Positions 1 through 8,278 of a stretch of DNA of 43,694 nucleotides are shown here, piece by piece. The notes under the pieces were generated by a model that was given only the letters and a program-made list of their open reading frames with translations, was not told the origin of the DNA and made no database searches. Numbering within the stretch: position 1 is the first letter of the stretch; every line of letters begins with the position of its first letter. The stretch comes from a virus, in IMG/VR virus record IMGVR_UViG_3300024520_000152, positions 1 to 43,694 of that record; one strand, given 5' to 3'. Position numbers and translations under genes: made by a program.

Positions 1-1
1 T

Positions 2-13
2 GGTAGCGCTACC
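2..13. repeat. Terminal 12-bp palindrome, left copy (cos-like or assembly overlap)
   Basis: GGTAGCGCTACC is its own reverse complement and recurs as the last 12 bases of the window (43683-43694). Partial copies lie at 62-70 (GGTAGCGCT) and 43533-43539 (GGTAGCG). A 12-base repeat at both ends has the length of a lambda-type cohesive end, and the large terminase is of the lambda GpA family. An assembler overlap of a circular contig would look the same. If the two copies are collapsed, the junction reads as a 14-bp palindrome. Confidence 0.6.
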
Positions 14-61
14 CCCAGGAAATAGCCAGTTAGTGACACCCAACCTGGGTTACACCCCAGG

Positions 62-70
62 GGTAGCGCT
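62..70. repeat. Partial copy of the terminal palindrome (GGTAGCGCT)
   Basis: A third GGTAGCGCT lies 49 bases inside the left copy, embedded in AGGGGTAGCGCTTT. Repeated sites close to a packaging end are typical of terminase-binding (cosB-like) regions, but that role is inference. The spot is just upstream of the first gene if that gene starts at 99. Confidence 0.4.
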
Positions 71-98
71 TTCCGACCTTGAGGGATATAAAGGCCGG

Positions 99-491
99 AT
101 GACCTTCAAAGACGACGACTGGGCGCAACGGGACGCCGAGCGAAAGGAGGACGAGGCGGGAGAGCTCGCCGAGCTTCGCGACACACGGGCCGCGAGGATG
201 TCGAGGAGAATGAAGGACCTACGCCGGTACGCGATACTTTTCACCGAGGCCGAGCTCGTCGACGGGGCGATCTCAATCGCGAAGCTCAAGGAGTTTTGCG
301 CCATCGTCGAGAGGAATCATCGATCCTATTTCCTCACGGCTGGCGGGCTACCGACCGACGAGGCGAAGGCCCTGGCGATGCTCCTCGGCAAGCTTGAGGA
401 GAGAGTCCTCTCGATCCGACTCCATAAGGATCCCGACGACCAGACCGCCGCCGCCGAAGAGATCTCCAACGTCCGTCCTTCGAGGGGTTGA
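99..491 (+). CDS. Unknown charged protein, first gene of the packaging operon
   Basis: I do not recognise this protein. From ATG 99 it is 130 residues, starting MTFKDDDWAQ, with a strongly charged N-terminal half (Glu/Arg/Asp-rich, probably helical) and a C-terminal half containing a likely helical segment around EAKALAMLLGKLEERV. The frame is open upstream to a GTG at 33, which would add 22 residues. I prefer 99 because the DNA at 33-98 contains the repeated GGTAGCGCT element and an inverted repeat, and looks non-coding. GAGGGA at 81-86 is a distant ribosome-binding site. It lies four genes upstream of the small terminase, a place where phages often keep small regulators or packaging accessories, but no function can be assigned. 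Confidence 0.6.
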   Translation: MTFKDDDWAQRDAERKEDEAGELAELRDTRAARMSRRMKDLRRYAILFTEAELVDGAISIAKLKEFCAIVERNHRSYFLTAGGLPTDEAKALAMLLGKLEERVLSIRLHKDPDDQTAAAEEISNVRPSRG

Positions 492-494
492 GCG

Positions 495-695
495 ATGTTC
501 GGAAAGCTCATTGCCAACCTCGTTTCGCTACCGCTCGACGTTGCTCGAGTGCCCGCCAAGGTCGTCGCGTCCATCGACGAAGCAACGATCGATAGCGGCC
601 TCGGGGAGGCCGTCGAGGAGATATCCGACGCGACCCTCGGAGAGGCTTCGCGCTCGATAAAACAAATGGGCGCCGACCTCGACGACGCCGTTTAG
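495..695 (+). CDS. Small unknown protein, 66 aa
   Basis: The gene starts at ATG 495, three bases after the previous stop, with GAGGGG just upstream as ribosome-binding site. The product is acidic, with a hydrophobic N-terminal stretch (MFGKLIANLVSLPLDVARVP) that could be an amphipathic helix, then an Asp/Glu-rich tail. It has no cysteines and no motif I recognise. The spacing and ribosome-binding site support translation. The role is unknown. Confidence 0.6.
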   Translation: MFGKLIANLVSLPLDVARVPAKVVASIDEATIDSGLGEAVEEISDATLGEASRSIKQMGADLDDAV

Positions 696-726
696 ACCAG
701 ACCCGCGACCTAAGAGAGGGAAACCC

Positions 727-999
727 ATGGCCCGTAAATCCTCGGGGAGCTTCGTTTGCCCGTTTTGCTCCCGAATCATTTCGACGTATGTCCCCAAGGG
801 CGGGGACGGCTCCGCTTGCTTGTTCGTAAAGCACAACCTCCCGCCGACCGTCGAGGCCCCGATGACCCCGACGGATGAATGTCCGAGCCGACATAGAACC
901 ATCGACTTCGCGACCCTCACTCGAGGAGACGCTACCGAGCTTGGGCACCCAGCCCCCGAGTACAATGTCCTCGGCGAAGGGGAGCCCGCCGCCCAATGA
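727..999 (+). CDS. Small protein with a zinc-knuckle-like CPFC motif, 90 aa
   Basis: The 90-residue product starts MARKSSGSFVCPFC. The CPFC pair near residues 11-14 resembles half of a zinc ribbon, and later Cys/His residues (CLFVKH around 31-36, a Cys and His near 52-56) could complete it. AGAGAGGG upstream is a good ribosome-binding site for ATG 727. Its stop overlaps the next start in an ATGA arrangement (996-999), so the two are probably translationally coupled. A small zinc-binding accessory protein is plausible. The function is unknown. Confidence 0.65.
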   Translation: MARKSSGSFVCPFCSRIISTYVPKGGDGSACLFVKHNLPPTVEAPMTPTDECPSRHRTIDFATLTRGDATELGHPAPEYNVLGEGEPAAQ

Positions 1000-1397
1000 G
1001 CCGCTACTTTTCACACTCCAGCGAGACGGGATTCGAGGTCCACACGACCCGCGAGCAAGCCAAGGCGGCCGCCGAGGAGATGCTCGCCGAGTACCAAGCC
1101 GACGCCTCCGACGGATGGGACGAGGATGGAGTCCTCTCGATCCATTGGGGCGAGGTCTCCGAGCGAGCCGTCGAGACGGAGCGCCGCGACTATCGCGAGA
1201 GCGACGGCGGAGGGGATTACGAGGAATGGGTTTCGTTCGGACTTCGGACCCCAGACTCGATCGAGCTCTCCGGAGCGTTGACCGTCCTCCAGCGGATCAC
1301 CAATAAAACTGGGATCCACCAAGCCGGAGAGATATCGGAGGACGACATACGAGCACTCTCTTACCTCGTTGGCCTACTCAAGGACGCCGCCGAATGA
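996..1397 (+). CDS. Unknown acidic protein, 133 aa
   Basis: This acidic, soluble protein starts MSRYFSHSSETGFEV and is rich in Glu and Asp, with a predicted helical C-terminus (EDDIRALSYLVGLLKDAAE). It overlaps both neighbours by four bases (ATGA at 996 and again at 1394), which marks a coupled operon running into the terminase genes. I recognise no domain. The composition (acidic, no Cys) would fit a DNA-mimic or regulatory protein, but that is speculation. Confidence 0.7.
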   Translation: MSRYFSHSSETGFEVHTTREQAKAAAEEMLAEYQADASDGWDEDGVLSIHWGEVSERAVETERRDYRESDGGGDYEEWVSFGLRTPDSIELSGALTVLQRITNKTGIHQAGEISEDDIRALSYLVGLLKDAAE

Positions 1398-1795
1398 TTG
1401 TCCGAGTCGATACGGTCGTCGATTGGGCGGGACACCGATGGACGGTCGAATGCGTTATCCCCGAGGGCGTAACGCTCCATTCCCCAGGCTGGCTCAAGCG
1501 GACATCGATCCTCTCTTGCGTCGATAACGAGGGCGTCGGCCTCCCCGATCGGTCCTGGAAACGGATCGTCGTCGGCAATATGGGGGGGCTCCCGTTCCAG
1601 TTCGAAGTCGAGCGGACGATAATCGCCAGCATGGAATCTCTCGTAAAGGGTTCGAGGCAGGAATTGGCTAGGATCCGGAGCGGCCGATTGACGAACCATC
1701 GCTCGGCCGACAAGGATGGGAGCCAAGAGCAAATCGAAGAAGGACCGAAAAGGAACCTCCTCGGCATCGAGGAGCAAGCCCCCCCCGAAGAGTAA
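1394..1795 (+). CDS. Unknown protein upstream of the terminase genes, 133 aa
   Basis: The first ~90 residues (MIVRVDTVVDWAGHRWTVEC...) alternate hydrophobic and polar residues as in a small beta domain. The C-terminal ~40 residues are charged and low in complexity. The last 80 bases overlap the small-terminase gene in another frame, so the tail may be constrained mainly by that gene. ATG 1394 overlaps the upstream stop. No family recognised. Confidence 0.65.
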   Translation: MIVRVDTVVDWAGHRWTVECVIPEGVTLHSPGWLKRTSILSCVDNEGVGLPDRSWKRIVVGNMGGLPFQFEVERTIIASMESLVKGSRQELARIRSGRLTNHRSADKDGSQEQIEEGPKRNLLGIEEQAPPEE

Positions 1796-2363
1796 GCCCC
1801 TCCTCTCGCCTCGAGCATACGGCGAGCATCGCGACGTAAGCCGGGTCGCGGTAATGCATGCGATCCGCGACGGTCGCCTTACGGATGCCTCGCTCTCTCG
1901 GACCGACCGAGGCTATTGGAAGATCGATCCGGCCGCCGCCGATGTCGAATGGGAGGAGCACTCCGACCCCAACAAGCGCCGCGACGAGAAGCCGAGCGGG
2001 CGCCCCGGTCGCGCAACGTCGACGCCTCCGCTCTTCGAAGAGCAACGCGACCTCCTCGCCAACCGTGTAACGCACGCCCAGGCCTCGGCCCGGAAGGTTG
2101 ACCTCGACGCCGACCTGAAAGCTCTCCAGCTCCAGCGCGAGCGCGGCGAGCTTATCGACGTTGCGGCCGTACGGTCGGAAGCGTTCCGAGGCGCCCGCGT
2201 CGTAAGGGATTCGATCATGGCGATTCCGGACCGCATCGCCGCCGAGCTCGCCGCGGAGAGCGCTCCCCAAAAGGTCCACGGGCGGCTAGTCGAGGAGCTT
2301 GCCGCCGCGTGCGAAACGCTCTCCGAGGACTTTGCCGAAAGGGTGTCGGGTGGAGCTTCCTAG
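1716..2363 (+). CDS. Terminase small subunit (Nu1-like)
   Basis: The product is 215 residues. After a Lys/Ser/Pro-rich start (1-28) comes a winged-helix-type DNA-binding segment (about 30-75: SPRAYGEHRDVSRVAVMHAI, then RDGRLTD and a Gly-Tyr-Trp-Lys wing), the arrangement of lambda Nu1-type small terminases, which recognise the packaging site. A long helical region follows (about 105-205, DADLKALQLQRERGELIDV), matching the oligomerisation part of this family. It lies directly upstream of the large subunit, overlapping it by 14 bases. In these phages the small subunit binds the cos/pac site and loads the GpA motor. The start overlaps the previous gene by 80 bases; later in-frame starts cannot be excluded. 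Confidence 0.85.
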   Translation: MGAKSKSKKDRKGTSSASRSKPPPKSKPLLSPRAYGEHRDVSRVAVMHAIRDGRLTDASLSRTDRGYWKIDPAAADVEWEEHSDPNKRRDEKPSGRPGRATSTPPLFEEQRDLLANRVTHAQASARKVDLDADLKALQLQRERGELIDVAAVRSEAFRGARVVRDSIMAIPDRIAAELAAESAPQKVHGRLVEELAAACETLSEDFAERVSGGAS

Positions 2364-4296
2364 CGAGACGGTCGCTCGAGATGTTTTCGCCGCCGCCTTC
2401 GGCGCGGGGATCAAGCCCGATCCGCGCATAACGGTCTCCGAATGGGCCGACCAAAACCGGCGCCTCGGGACGCGCTCTAGCGCGGAGCCAGGGCCTTGGA
2501 GGACCTCGCGCACGCCCTATCTCAAGGAGCCGATGGACGCCCTATCGAGTACGTCGACGGTACAACGCGTCGTCTTTATGAAGGGCTCCCAGGTTGGGGG
2601 GACCGAGCTTGGAAACAATTGGCTCGGGTACGCAATCGATCACGCGCCGTCGCCGTTCATGCTCGTAATGCCGACCGGCGAAACCGGCGTCCGCAAAACC
2701 CACCAAACGATCGACCCGCTCCTCGAGGATACGCCGTCCCTAAAGGCAAAGGTCGCCGCAAAGAAGTCTCGCGACGCTGGCAATACAACGCGAATGAAGC
2801 TCTTTCCCGGCGGGATGCTCGTCCTCGCGGCCGCCGGATCGCCCGCCGACCTCCGCGCGATGCCCGTCCGCTTTCTCTTTTGCGATGAGGTCGACGCATG
2901 GGAGGAGGTCGGCGACGAGGGGGATCCGCTTGAGCTCGCGCGACGTGGAACGCGCACCTTCGCCAACCGCAAGGAGCTCGACGTGTCGACGCCGACGGTC
3001 GAGGGCCGCTCGAGGATCGAGCAAGAGTTTCGGTTGACCGACCGGAGGTACTATTTCGTCCCGTGTCCTTTCTGCGACGCGATGCAAAAGATCGAATGGG
3101 ACCGACTCCAATGGGAGCAAGGCGACGACGAGGAGCGGCTCGACGTTGCCAACGAGCTCCTCGAGGACCGGCGCCAGGTCTCGCTCGAGTGCCTCGAATG
3201 CAAAGAGCTTATCCCCGAGTACAAGAAAACGGAGATGCTCGCCAAGGGCGTCTGGATTCCAGAGGACCCCTCGCGCGGCGGCGCCGTCATTCGCGGATAC
3301 CATCTCTCCGCGCTCTACTCTCCTTATGGAATGTACTCCTGGCGGCAATCGGTCGCGCGGTTCCTGACGGCGCTCGTGCGCGGGGAGTCCGCGTTGCGCG
3401 TCTGGGTAAACCAGGATCTCGGCCAGACCTGGAAGGAGCGCGGCGCGGCGCCGCCCTGGCGCAAGCTTTACGACCGCCGCGAGCCCTACCCCATCGGCTC
3501 CGTCCCCGAGGGCGGGCTTCTCCTTACCGCCGGGGTCGACGTTCAGAAGGACCGCCTCGAGGCCGAGGTAGTCGCCTGGGGACTGGGTAAGGAATCCTGG
3601 TCGGTTTCCTATGAGGTAATCGTCGGAGACCCGGGCGCGAGCGAGGTTTGGCAAGAGCTCGACGCGTTCCTCGAGCGCAAGTTCGAACACGAGAGCGGGA
3701 TAATGCTCCCGATATCAATCCTCGCGATCGACTCGGGATACGCGACCCAGACCGTATATGGATGGGTCCGCCGCTACGCTCCCTCTCCGAGGGTTATGGC
3801 GATCAAGGGCCGCGACAATACTCGGATCCTCCTGGGGACTCCTACGCTTGTCGACGTCCGCCTCGGAGACGGGCGCAAGCTATCGCGCGGCGTACGGCTT
3901 TGGCCGGTCGACTCCGGCGTCGGCAAGGAGGAGCTTTATGCCTGGCTCGGCCTCGAGGCCCCGATCGAGGAGAAGGATCCTTATCCGCCTGGCTTCTGTC
4001 ACTTCCCCGAGTACGGCCCCGAGTTTTTCAAACAGCTAACCGCCGAGGTTTTGGTCGGTCGCGATGTCCGGAGGACGGGCCGGAAAAAGTTCGAATGGGA
4101 GAAGACTCGAGAGCGCAACGAGGCGCTCGATTGCCGGGTCTATGCTCGCGCCGCCGCTTCGGCCCTTGGAATCGACCGCTTTGGGCCGCAAGATTGGGAG
4201 AAGATCAAGGCGAGCCTCGGGTCGGCAATGGCCAGGCCTCGCAAGAAACGGAAGCGCAAAGAGGATTCGAGATGGCATGGACACAACAGGACCTAG
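2350..4296 (+). CDS. Terminase large subunit (lambda GpA family)
   Basis: This is the ATP-driven DNA packaging motor and nuclease. From GTG 2350 it is 648 residues, close to lambda gpA (641). The Walker A-like loop KGSQVGGTE is at about 78-86 and the Walker B FLFCDEVD at about 175-182. CPFC (239-242) and CLEC (281-284) form a zinc-ribbon-like insertion typical of GpA proteins. The nuclease domain shows acidic strands GVDVQ (Asp about 397) and LAIDSG (Asp about 461), and the late LDCRVYA element. I chose GTG 2350 over the upstream TTG 2299 because GAAAGGG at 2337-2343 is a well-spaced ribosome-binding site and the extra residues are low in complexity. The 3' end overlaps the gpW-like gene. Confidence 0.95.
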   Translation: MELPSETVARDVFAAAFGAGIKPDPRITVSEWADQNRRLGTRSSAEPGPWRTSRTPYLKEPMDALSSTSTVQRVVFMKGSQVGGTELGNNWLGYAIDHAPSPFMLVMPTGETGVRKTHQTIDPLLEDTPSLKAKVAAKKSRDAGNTTRMKLFPGGMLVLAAAGSPADLRAMPVRFLFCDEVDAWEEVGDEGDPLELARRGTRTFANRKELDVSTPTVEGRSRIEQEFRLTDRRYYFVPCPFCDAMQKIEWDRLQWEQGDDEERLDVANELLEDRRQVSLECLECKELIPEYKKTEMLAKGVWIPEDPSRGGAVIRGYHLSALYSPYGMYSWRQSVARFLTALVRGESALRVWVNQDLGQTWKERGAAPPWRKLYDRREPYPIGSVPEGGLLLTAGVDVQKDRLEAEVVAWGLGKESWSVSYEVIVGDPGASEVWQELDAFLERKFEHESGIMLPISILAIDSGYATQTVYGWVRRYAPSPRVMAIKGRDNTRILLGTPTLVDVRLGDGRKLSRGVRLWPVDSGVGKEELYAWLGLEAPIEEKDPYPPGFCHFPEYGPEFFKQLTAEVLVGRDVRRTGRKKFEWEKTRERNEALDCRVYARAAASALGIDRFGPQDWEKIKASLGSAMARPRKKRKRKEDSRWHGHNRT

Positions 4297-4511
4297 ATAA
4301 GCTCGAGGCGAGACTCCGCTCCGGCGCCCTTCGGACTCAGTACGAGGACCGAAGAGTTACCTACCGCACGCTCGACGAGATGTTTACCCTTCGGCACGTC
4401 CTCGAGCGCAACCTCGACACGACGAAACAACGCCCGCGCCGTACGGTTGCCGCTCATTCGAAAGGGATTTCCGCCGCCGGGTTCTCCGCCTCCAACTTTT
4501 CAACGAGCTAA
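4272..4511 (+). CDS. gpW-like head-tail joining protein, 79 aa
   Basis: This small protein starts inside the end of the terminase gene (ATG 4272). Residues 1-48 form two helices around a short beta hairpin with the sequence RRVTYRTLDEMFTLRHVLE, the layout of lambda gpW, which sits in the neck and caps packaged DNA. The position between large terminase and portal is the same as in lambda. The C-terminal ~30 residues are Ser/Ala-rich and probably disordered. Confidence 0.85.
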   Translation: MAWTQQDLDKLEARLRSGALRTQYEDRRVTYRTLDEMFTLRHVLERNLDTTKQRPRRTVAAHSKGISAAGFSASNFSTS

Positions 4512-4516
4512 ATCCA

Positions 4517-6112
4517 ATGGGAATCGAGAGCACGATCGCGGCAATCTCCCCAGGTTGGGCCCTCAAACGCGCGCAAGCTCGCGCGGCGCTACAAAGGACC
4601 GAGACATCGACGCGGCGCTTCGAAGGCGCCGACCGAGGCCGCCGCACGAAAGGGTGGATAACGGTAGGGGGATCCCCAAACGCCGAAGCGCGTACCGCTC
4701 TCCACGTCCTTCGCGACCGCTGTAGGGACCTCAAGCGCAATAACCCTTGGGGCGCGTCTGCGATTCGCATCCTCGTTTCCAATATCGTAGGGACGGGAAT
4801 CACCCCGCGCTTCATCGGGACCAACACGGCGCAAGAGACGGCCGCGAGCGACCTCTGGCGCGAATGGTCGACGGATCCCTTTCAGATCGACGCCGATGGC
4901 CGATGCGACTTCGCGGGGCTCCAGAGCGCCGCTACCGAGGAGATGGTCGAGGCCGGCGAGGGGCTTATGAGACGCCGCCGCCGCCGCGCGAGCTCGGACC
5001 GAGTTGTACCCCTCCAAATCCAGCTCCTCGAGCCCGACCATATCGACACGGCCCGCGACGGGGAGGTTGACGCCAAAAGCAATAGCCGGACGGTCCTAGG
5101 GATCAAGTTCAACCGCAACGCCGAGCGTCGCTCCTATTGGCTCTATCCGGAACACCCCGGCTCGATCGGATTTATCCGCCGCGTCGTATCGGAGGAGGTC
5201 CCCGCGGCGGAGATCCGGCATATGTACCGCCTCGACCGTGTTGGCCAGGTTCGAGGGATCCCCTGGGGCTCTCCGGCCGTCCTCAGAATACACGGGCTCG
5301 ACGCGTACGAGGATTCGGAGTCTATGCGCAACATCGTTGCAACGTCCTACGCGGGCTTCGTCAAAGACATCGACGGCGGCGCCGCGCTCGGGGCCCTCGG
5401 CCCGTCGGGCGCCCTTCCGGACGTGAACGACCTCGAGCAAGAGATCGACGAAATCGAATCGGGGACGATCCAGTACCTCGACCCCGGCAAGGACATTACA
5501 TTTACAACGCCGCCGCAAAACGAGACCTTCCCCGAATACGTCCGCGTGCAATTACGGGCAATCGCGAAGGCCTACGGCGTGACATACGAGCAACTTGCGG
5601 GCGATCTCTCGAACGTCAATTTCAGCTCGGCCCGCATGGGGTGGATCGACTTCCAATCGGACGTCGAGCGTTGGCGCCGCCAAATCGTTATCCCTCACTT
5701 TTGCGAGCCGACGCTCCGTTGGTTCACGCAAACGGCGGCCGCCGCTGGGCTTATCGCGCCCGAGGGGCTTCGGTGGGAATGGACGCCGCCCAAGCGGACG
5801 ATGGTTGACCCGCGCACCGACGTAAATATGGAAATCGCAATGGTTCGCGCGGGCATGAAGTCGCTCTCCGCCGCCGTCGGTTCCATGGGCTTCGATCTCC
5901 GCCAGGTCCTCGAGGAGCTCGCCAAGGACTTGGAGTTTGCGAAGAGTCTCGGTCTCGTGCTCCAGGTCGACGGATCCCAAACCCAAGGACCCTCGCAAGA
6001 TAACGCGAACCGTCCTGGCGGCGGCGGATCGCGCGACCTAATCGATATGGTCGCGCACCAAATAGAAAAAGAGCTAGAAATGCGCGGCTCAAACGGGACG
6101 ATAACGAGCTAG
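4517..6112 (+). CDS. Portal protein (lambda gpB family)
   Basis: The 531-residue product matches the lambda-type portal family, which forms the dodecameric DNA channel at the head vertex. Supporting features are the N-terminal basic region, the segment NNPWGASAIRILVSNIVGTGITP, the central VPLQIQLLEPDHIDT block, the IPWGSPAVLRIHGLDAYEDSE region, and the conserved YEQLAGDLSNVNFSSARMG segment around residues 357-375. The C-terminal ~70 residues are more variable. It lies between the gpW-like gene and the protease-capsid gene, as expected, and its stop overlaps the next GTG start. The ribosome-binding site is weak. Confidence 0.95.
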   Translation: MGIESTIAAISPGWALKRAQARAALQRTETSTRRFEGADRGRRTKGWITVGGSPNAEARTALHVLRDRCRDLKRNNPWGASAIRILVSNIVGTGITPRFIGTNTAQETAASDLWREWSTDPFQIDADGRCDFAGLQSAATEEMVEAGEGLMRRRRRRASSDRVVPLQIQLLEPDHIDTARDGEVDAKSNSRTVLGIKFNRNAERRSYWLYPEHPGSIGFIRRVVSEEVPAAEIRHMYRLDRVGQVRGIPWGSPAVLRIHGLDAYEDSESMRNIVATSYAGFVKDIDGGAALGALGPSGALPDVNDLEQEIDEIESGTIQYLDPGKDITFTTPPQNETFPEYVRVQLRAIAKAYGVTYEQLAGDLSNVNFSSARMGWIDFQSDVERWRRQIVIPHFCEPTLRWFTQTAAAAGLIAPEGLRWEWTPPKRTMVDPRTDVNMEIAMVRAGMKSLSAAVGSMGFDLRQVLEELAKDLEFAKSLGLVLQVDGSQTQGPSQDNANRPGGGGSRDLIDMVAHQIEKELEMRGSNGTITS

Positions 6113-8241
6113 TGAAACTCCGAAGAAACATCTGCGACGCGAAGCGTCCGAACGAAGTCGGTCGAGAGGGAACGGTCCCGCGCCTATCCATGCGCGCGGA
6201 GTTTCGCCCAGACACCTTCAACGAGGACGACCGATCCGTCGAGGTCCTCTTTACGGCGGGCGCGACCGTTCGCCGCTTTGGTTTCTTCGGCGAGGATTTC
6301 TTCGGCGAGTTCGACGAATCCCTCGACTTCACCCCTGGCGCCCATCGCGACGAGCGGCTCGCGTCCAATCGCGTCGCCGTCCTCGACGCCCATCGTCGAC
6401 AAAGCATTCGCGACCAACTCGGAGTCCTGGTCGACGCGCGCCTCGACCCCGAGACCAGGACCGGAACCGGACGCGTTCGATTCTCCAACCGCGAGGACCT
6501 CGACGGTCTGGTAAGGGACGTGCGCGAGGGCATCGTCTCCAACGTCTCGATCGGATTCCAAGTCCACCAATTTCGCGACATCACTCAGCCGAGCGACGAC
6601 GTTCGCCATTTTCTCGCGATCGATTGGGAGATCCACGAGGTCTCGTTCGTTCCCGTCGGCGCCGACGGCGCCGCCAGTATCCGCAACCCCGAAACCGAGC
6701 TCGCAACCCGCGAGGACCCACAAAACGTCTGTATCCTCTGGACGGAGGCCGAAAGCATGAAACCCAAAAACACCGACGGCGAGCCGGGCGAAGAAATCCG
6801 CAACGCCCCCGCGGCGCCGGCTACGCCGGCCCCCCCTTCTACACCGCCCGCCGCAACCCCGCCGCTCGCCCCGACGCCCGATCTTGCGGCGGTCCGAGCC
6901 GAGGCTCGCCTCGAAGAACGCGCTCGCGTTGCAGGTATTAGTGAAGCGGCTCGCAACTTGGGACTCGAGGACGCCGACCCGGTTGTCGTCGGCTTGGTTC
7001 GGGGCGAGAAGACGCTCGATGGAGCTCGCGCCGACCTTATCACGCACGTCGGAACGCGCGACGAGAACCGTCCGATTCATTCAACCGGCGGTTTCCAGGT
7101 TGGCGAGGGCGACCGCGACAAGCAAACGCGGGCGATCACCGATGCAATGCACTATCGCATGGCCCCCGACCGCGGACATAAGCAGGAGAATCTCCAGGGC
7201 AACGAGTTTGTCCATATGACCCTCCTCGAGATCGGTCGCTCGGTCCTCACGTCTCACGGCATCTCGACGCGCGGGCTCTCCAAGTCTGATCTAGCTGGCA
7301 TGATCCTCGGATCCCGCTCGATGAATCTTTCGCCGGGCGGCCTGATGACGCGCGCGGGTTCTCACGCGACCGACGACTTTCCGAGCATCCTCGCAAACCT
7401 GATGAACAAGGAGCTTCGCGCTTCTTACGACGAGACGCCCGATACCTGGTCCCAATGGGTCCGTCGCGGAACACTCTCCGACTTCAAGCCTGGCCAGCGG
7501 CCGGCCCTCGGCGCCTCTCCGGCGCTCCTCGAGAAGCTCGAAGGCGCGGAGTATCAATGGGGAACCGCGGGCGAGGAGAACGAGCCGATTCAGCTCGTCG
7601 AGTACGGGCGCGTTATCTCGATGTCGCGCCAAATGCTGATAAACGACGATCTCGACGCTTTCTCCCGCTTCCCCGGAGCCTTTGGCTCTCGAGCGCGAGA
7701 TCTCCTCTCTGATCTCGTTTATGCCGTTCTGACGGATAACGCCGTAATGGCGGACGGAAACGCGCTCTTTAGCGCCGCACACAACAACCTTTCGACGGGC
7801 GCTTTTGCGGTCGCGGGCCTTACCGCGCTCCGCCTTACCATGCGGACCCAGGTCGGGATCGCTCCTGGCGACGGCGAGGCCGGCCAGGCGATCAACGTCC
7901 CGATGCGTCACCTTCGCGTACCGGCGGCGCTCGAGACAACCGCCGAGCAACTTACGGCCTCCCTCATGCCGAACGCCTTCGGCGACGTGAACCCGTTTAT
8001 CGGGTCCTTTGAGACCGTCGCGGCCGAGCCGCGCCTCGATCCCGACTCCGCGCTCATCTATTACGCGATGGGCCCGAAAAACCTGGCGGGCGTCGAGGTT
8101 GCATTCCTCCAAGGCGAGGACGGCCCCGTTACCGAAACCCGCACCTCCTTTTCAACGGATTCGATGGACCTCAAGGTACGCCAGACCGCGGGCGTCTCCG
8201 CGATCGAATTCCGCGGAATCTCCCGCAGCTCCGGCGCCTAA
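6112..8241 (+). CDS. Prohead protease-major capsid protein fusion
   Basis: One 709-residue frame joins a capsid maturation protease to a major capsid protein. Residues ~28-205 match the U35/ClpP-like prohead protease fold: His in VLDAHRRQS (His94) and Ser in VSNVSIGF (Ser146) are the likely catalytic pair, and the IHEVSFVPVGAD strand follows. Residues ~216-265 are a Pro/Ala-rich linker, then a helical delta-type region (~265-330). The HK97-like capsid domain follows (~335-709), including QLVEYGRVISMSRQMLINDD and an Asn-rich E-loop-like stretch. Such fusions occur in other phages. GTG 6112 overlaps the portal stop; ATG 6190 is an alternative. A strong internal start at 6757 could give free capsid protein. 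Confidence 0.93.
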   Translation: MKLRRNICDAKRPNEVGREGTVPRLSMRAEFRPDTFNEDDRSVEVLFTAGATVRRFGFFGEDFFGEFDESLDFTPGAHRDERLASNRVAVLDAHRRQSIRDQLGVLVDARLDPETRTGTGRVRFSNREDLDGLVRDVREGIVSNVSIGFQVHQFRDITQPSDDVRHFLAIDWEIHEVSFVPVGADGAASIRNPETELATREDPQNVCILWTEAESMKPKNTDGEPGEEIRNAPAAPATPAPPSTPPAATPPLAPTPDLAAVRAEARLEERARVAGISEAARNLGLEDADPVVVGLVRGEKTLDGARADLITHVGTRDENRPIHSTGGFQVGEGDRDKQTRAITDAMHYRMAPDRGHKQENLQGNEFVHMTLLEIGRSVLTSHGISTRGLSKSDLAGMILGSRSMNLSPGGLMTRAGSHATDDFPSILANLMNKELRASYDETPDTWSQWVRRGTLSDFKPGQRPALGASPALLEKLEGAEYQWGTAGEENEPIQLVEYGRVISMSRQMLINDDLDAFSRFPGAFGSRARDLLSDLVYAVLTDNAVMADGNALFSAAHNNLSTGAFAVAGLTALRLTMRTQVGIAPGDGEAGQAINVPMRHLRVPAALETTAEQLTASLMPNAFGDVNPFIGSFETVAAEPRLDPDSALIYYAMGPKNLAGVEVAFLQGEDGPVTETRTSFSTDSMDLKVRQTAGVSAIEFRGISRSSGA
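6757..8241 (+). CDS. Possible internally initiated capsid protein (nested in-frame)
   Basis: ATG 6757 is in frame with the fusion gene and has GGAGG at 6744-6748, eight bases upstream. This is the best ribosome-binding site in the local region and much better than that of the GTG at 6112. Translation here would give 494 residues starting MKPKNTDGEPGEE, that is, linker, delta-like region and capsid domain without the protease. The start sits exactly at the end of the protease domain. A nested product of this kind, like lambda C/Nu3, would let capsid subunits outnumber protease copies. The evidence is the position and ribosome-binding site only. Confidence 0.5.
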   Translation: MKPKNTDGEPGEEIRNAPAAPATPAPPSTPPAATPPLAPTPDLAAVRAEARLEERARVAGISEAARNLGLEDADPVVVGLVRGEKTLDGARADLITHVGTRDENRPIHSTGGFQVGEGDRDKQTRAITDAMHYRMAPDRGHKQENLQGNEFVHMTLLEIGRSVLTSHGISTRGLSKSDLAGMILGSRSMNLSPGGLMTRAGSHATDDFPSILANLMNKELRASYDETPDTWSQWVRRGTLSDFKPGQRPALGASPALLEKLEGAEYQWGTAGEENEPIQLVEYGRVISMSRQMLINDDLDAFSRFPGAFGSRARDLLSDLVYAVLTDNAVMADGNALFSAAHNNLSTGAFAVAGLTALRLTMRTQVGIAPGDGEAGQAINVPMRHLRVPAALETTAEQLTASLMPNAFGDVNPFIGSFETVAAEPRLDPDSALIYYAMGPKNLAGVEVAFLQGEDGPVTETRTSFSTDSMDLKVRQTAGVSAIEFRGISRSSGA

Positions 8242-8278
8242 AACCCCGTCCCCGCCTCAACAGAACCAGCTCCCGCTA

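Noticed and set aside
2740-3690. 316-codon reverse frame opposite the large terminase
   Set aside because: It lies antisense to a clear terminase and shows no motif of its own.
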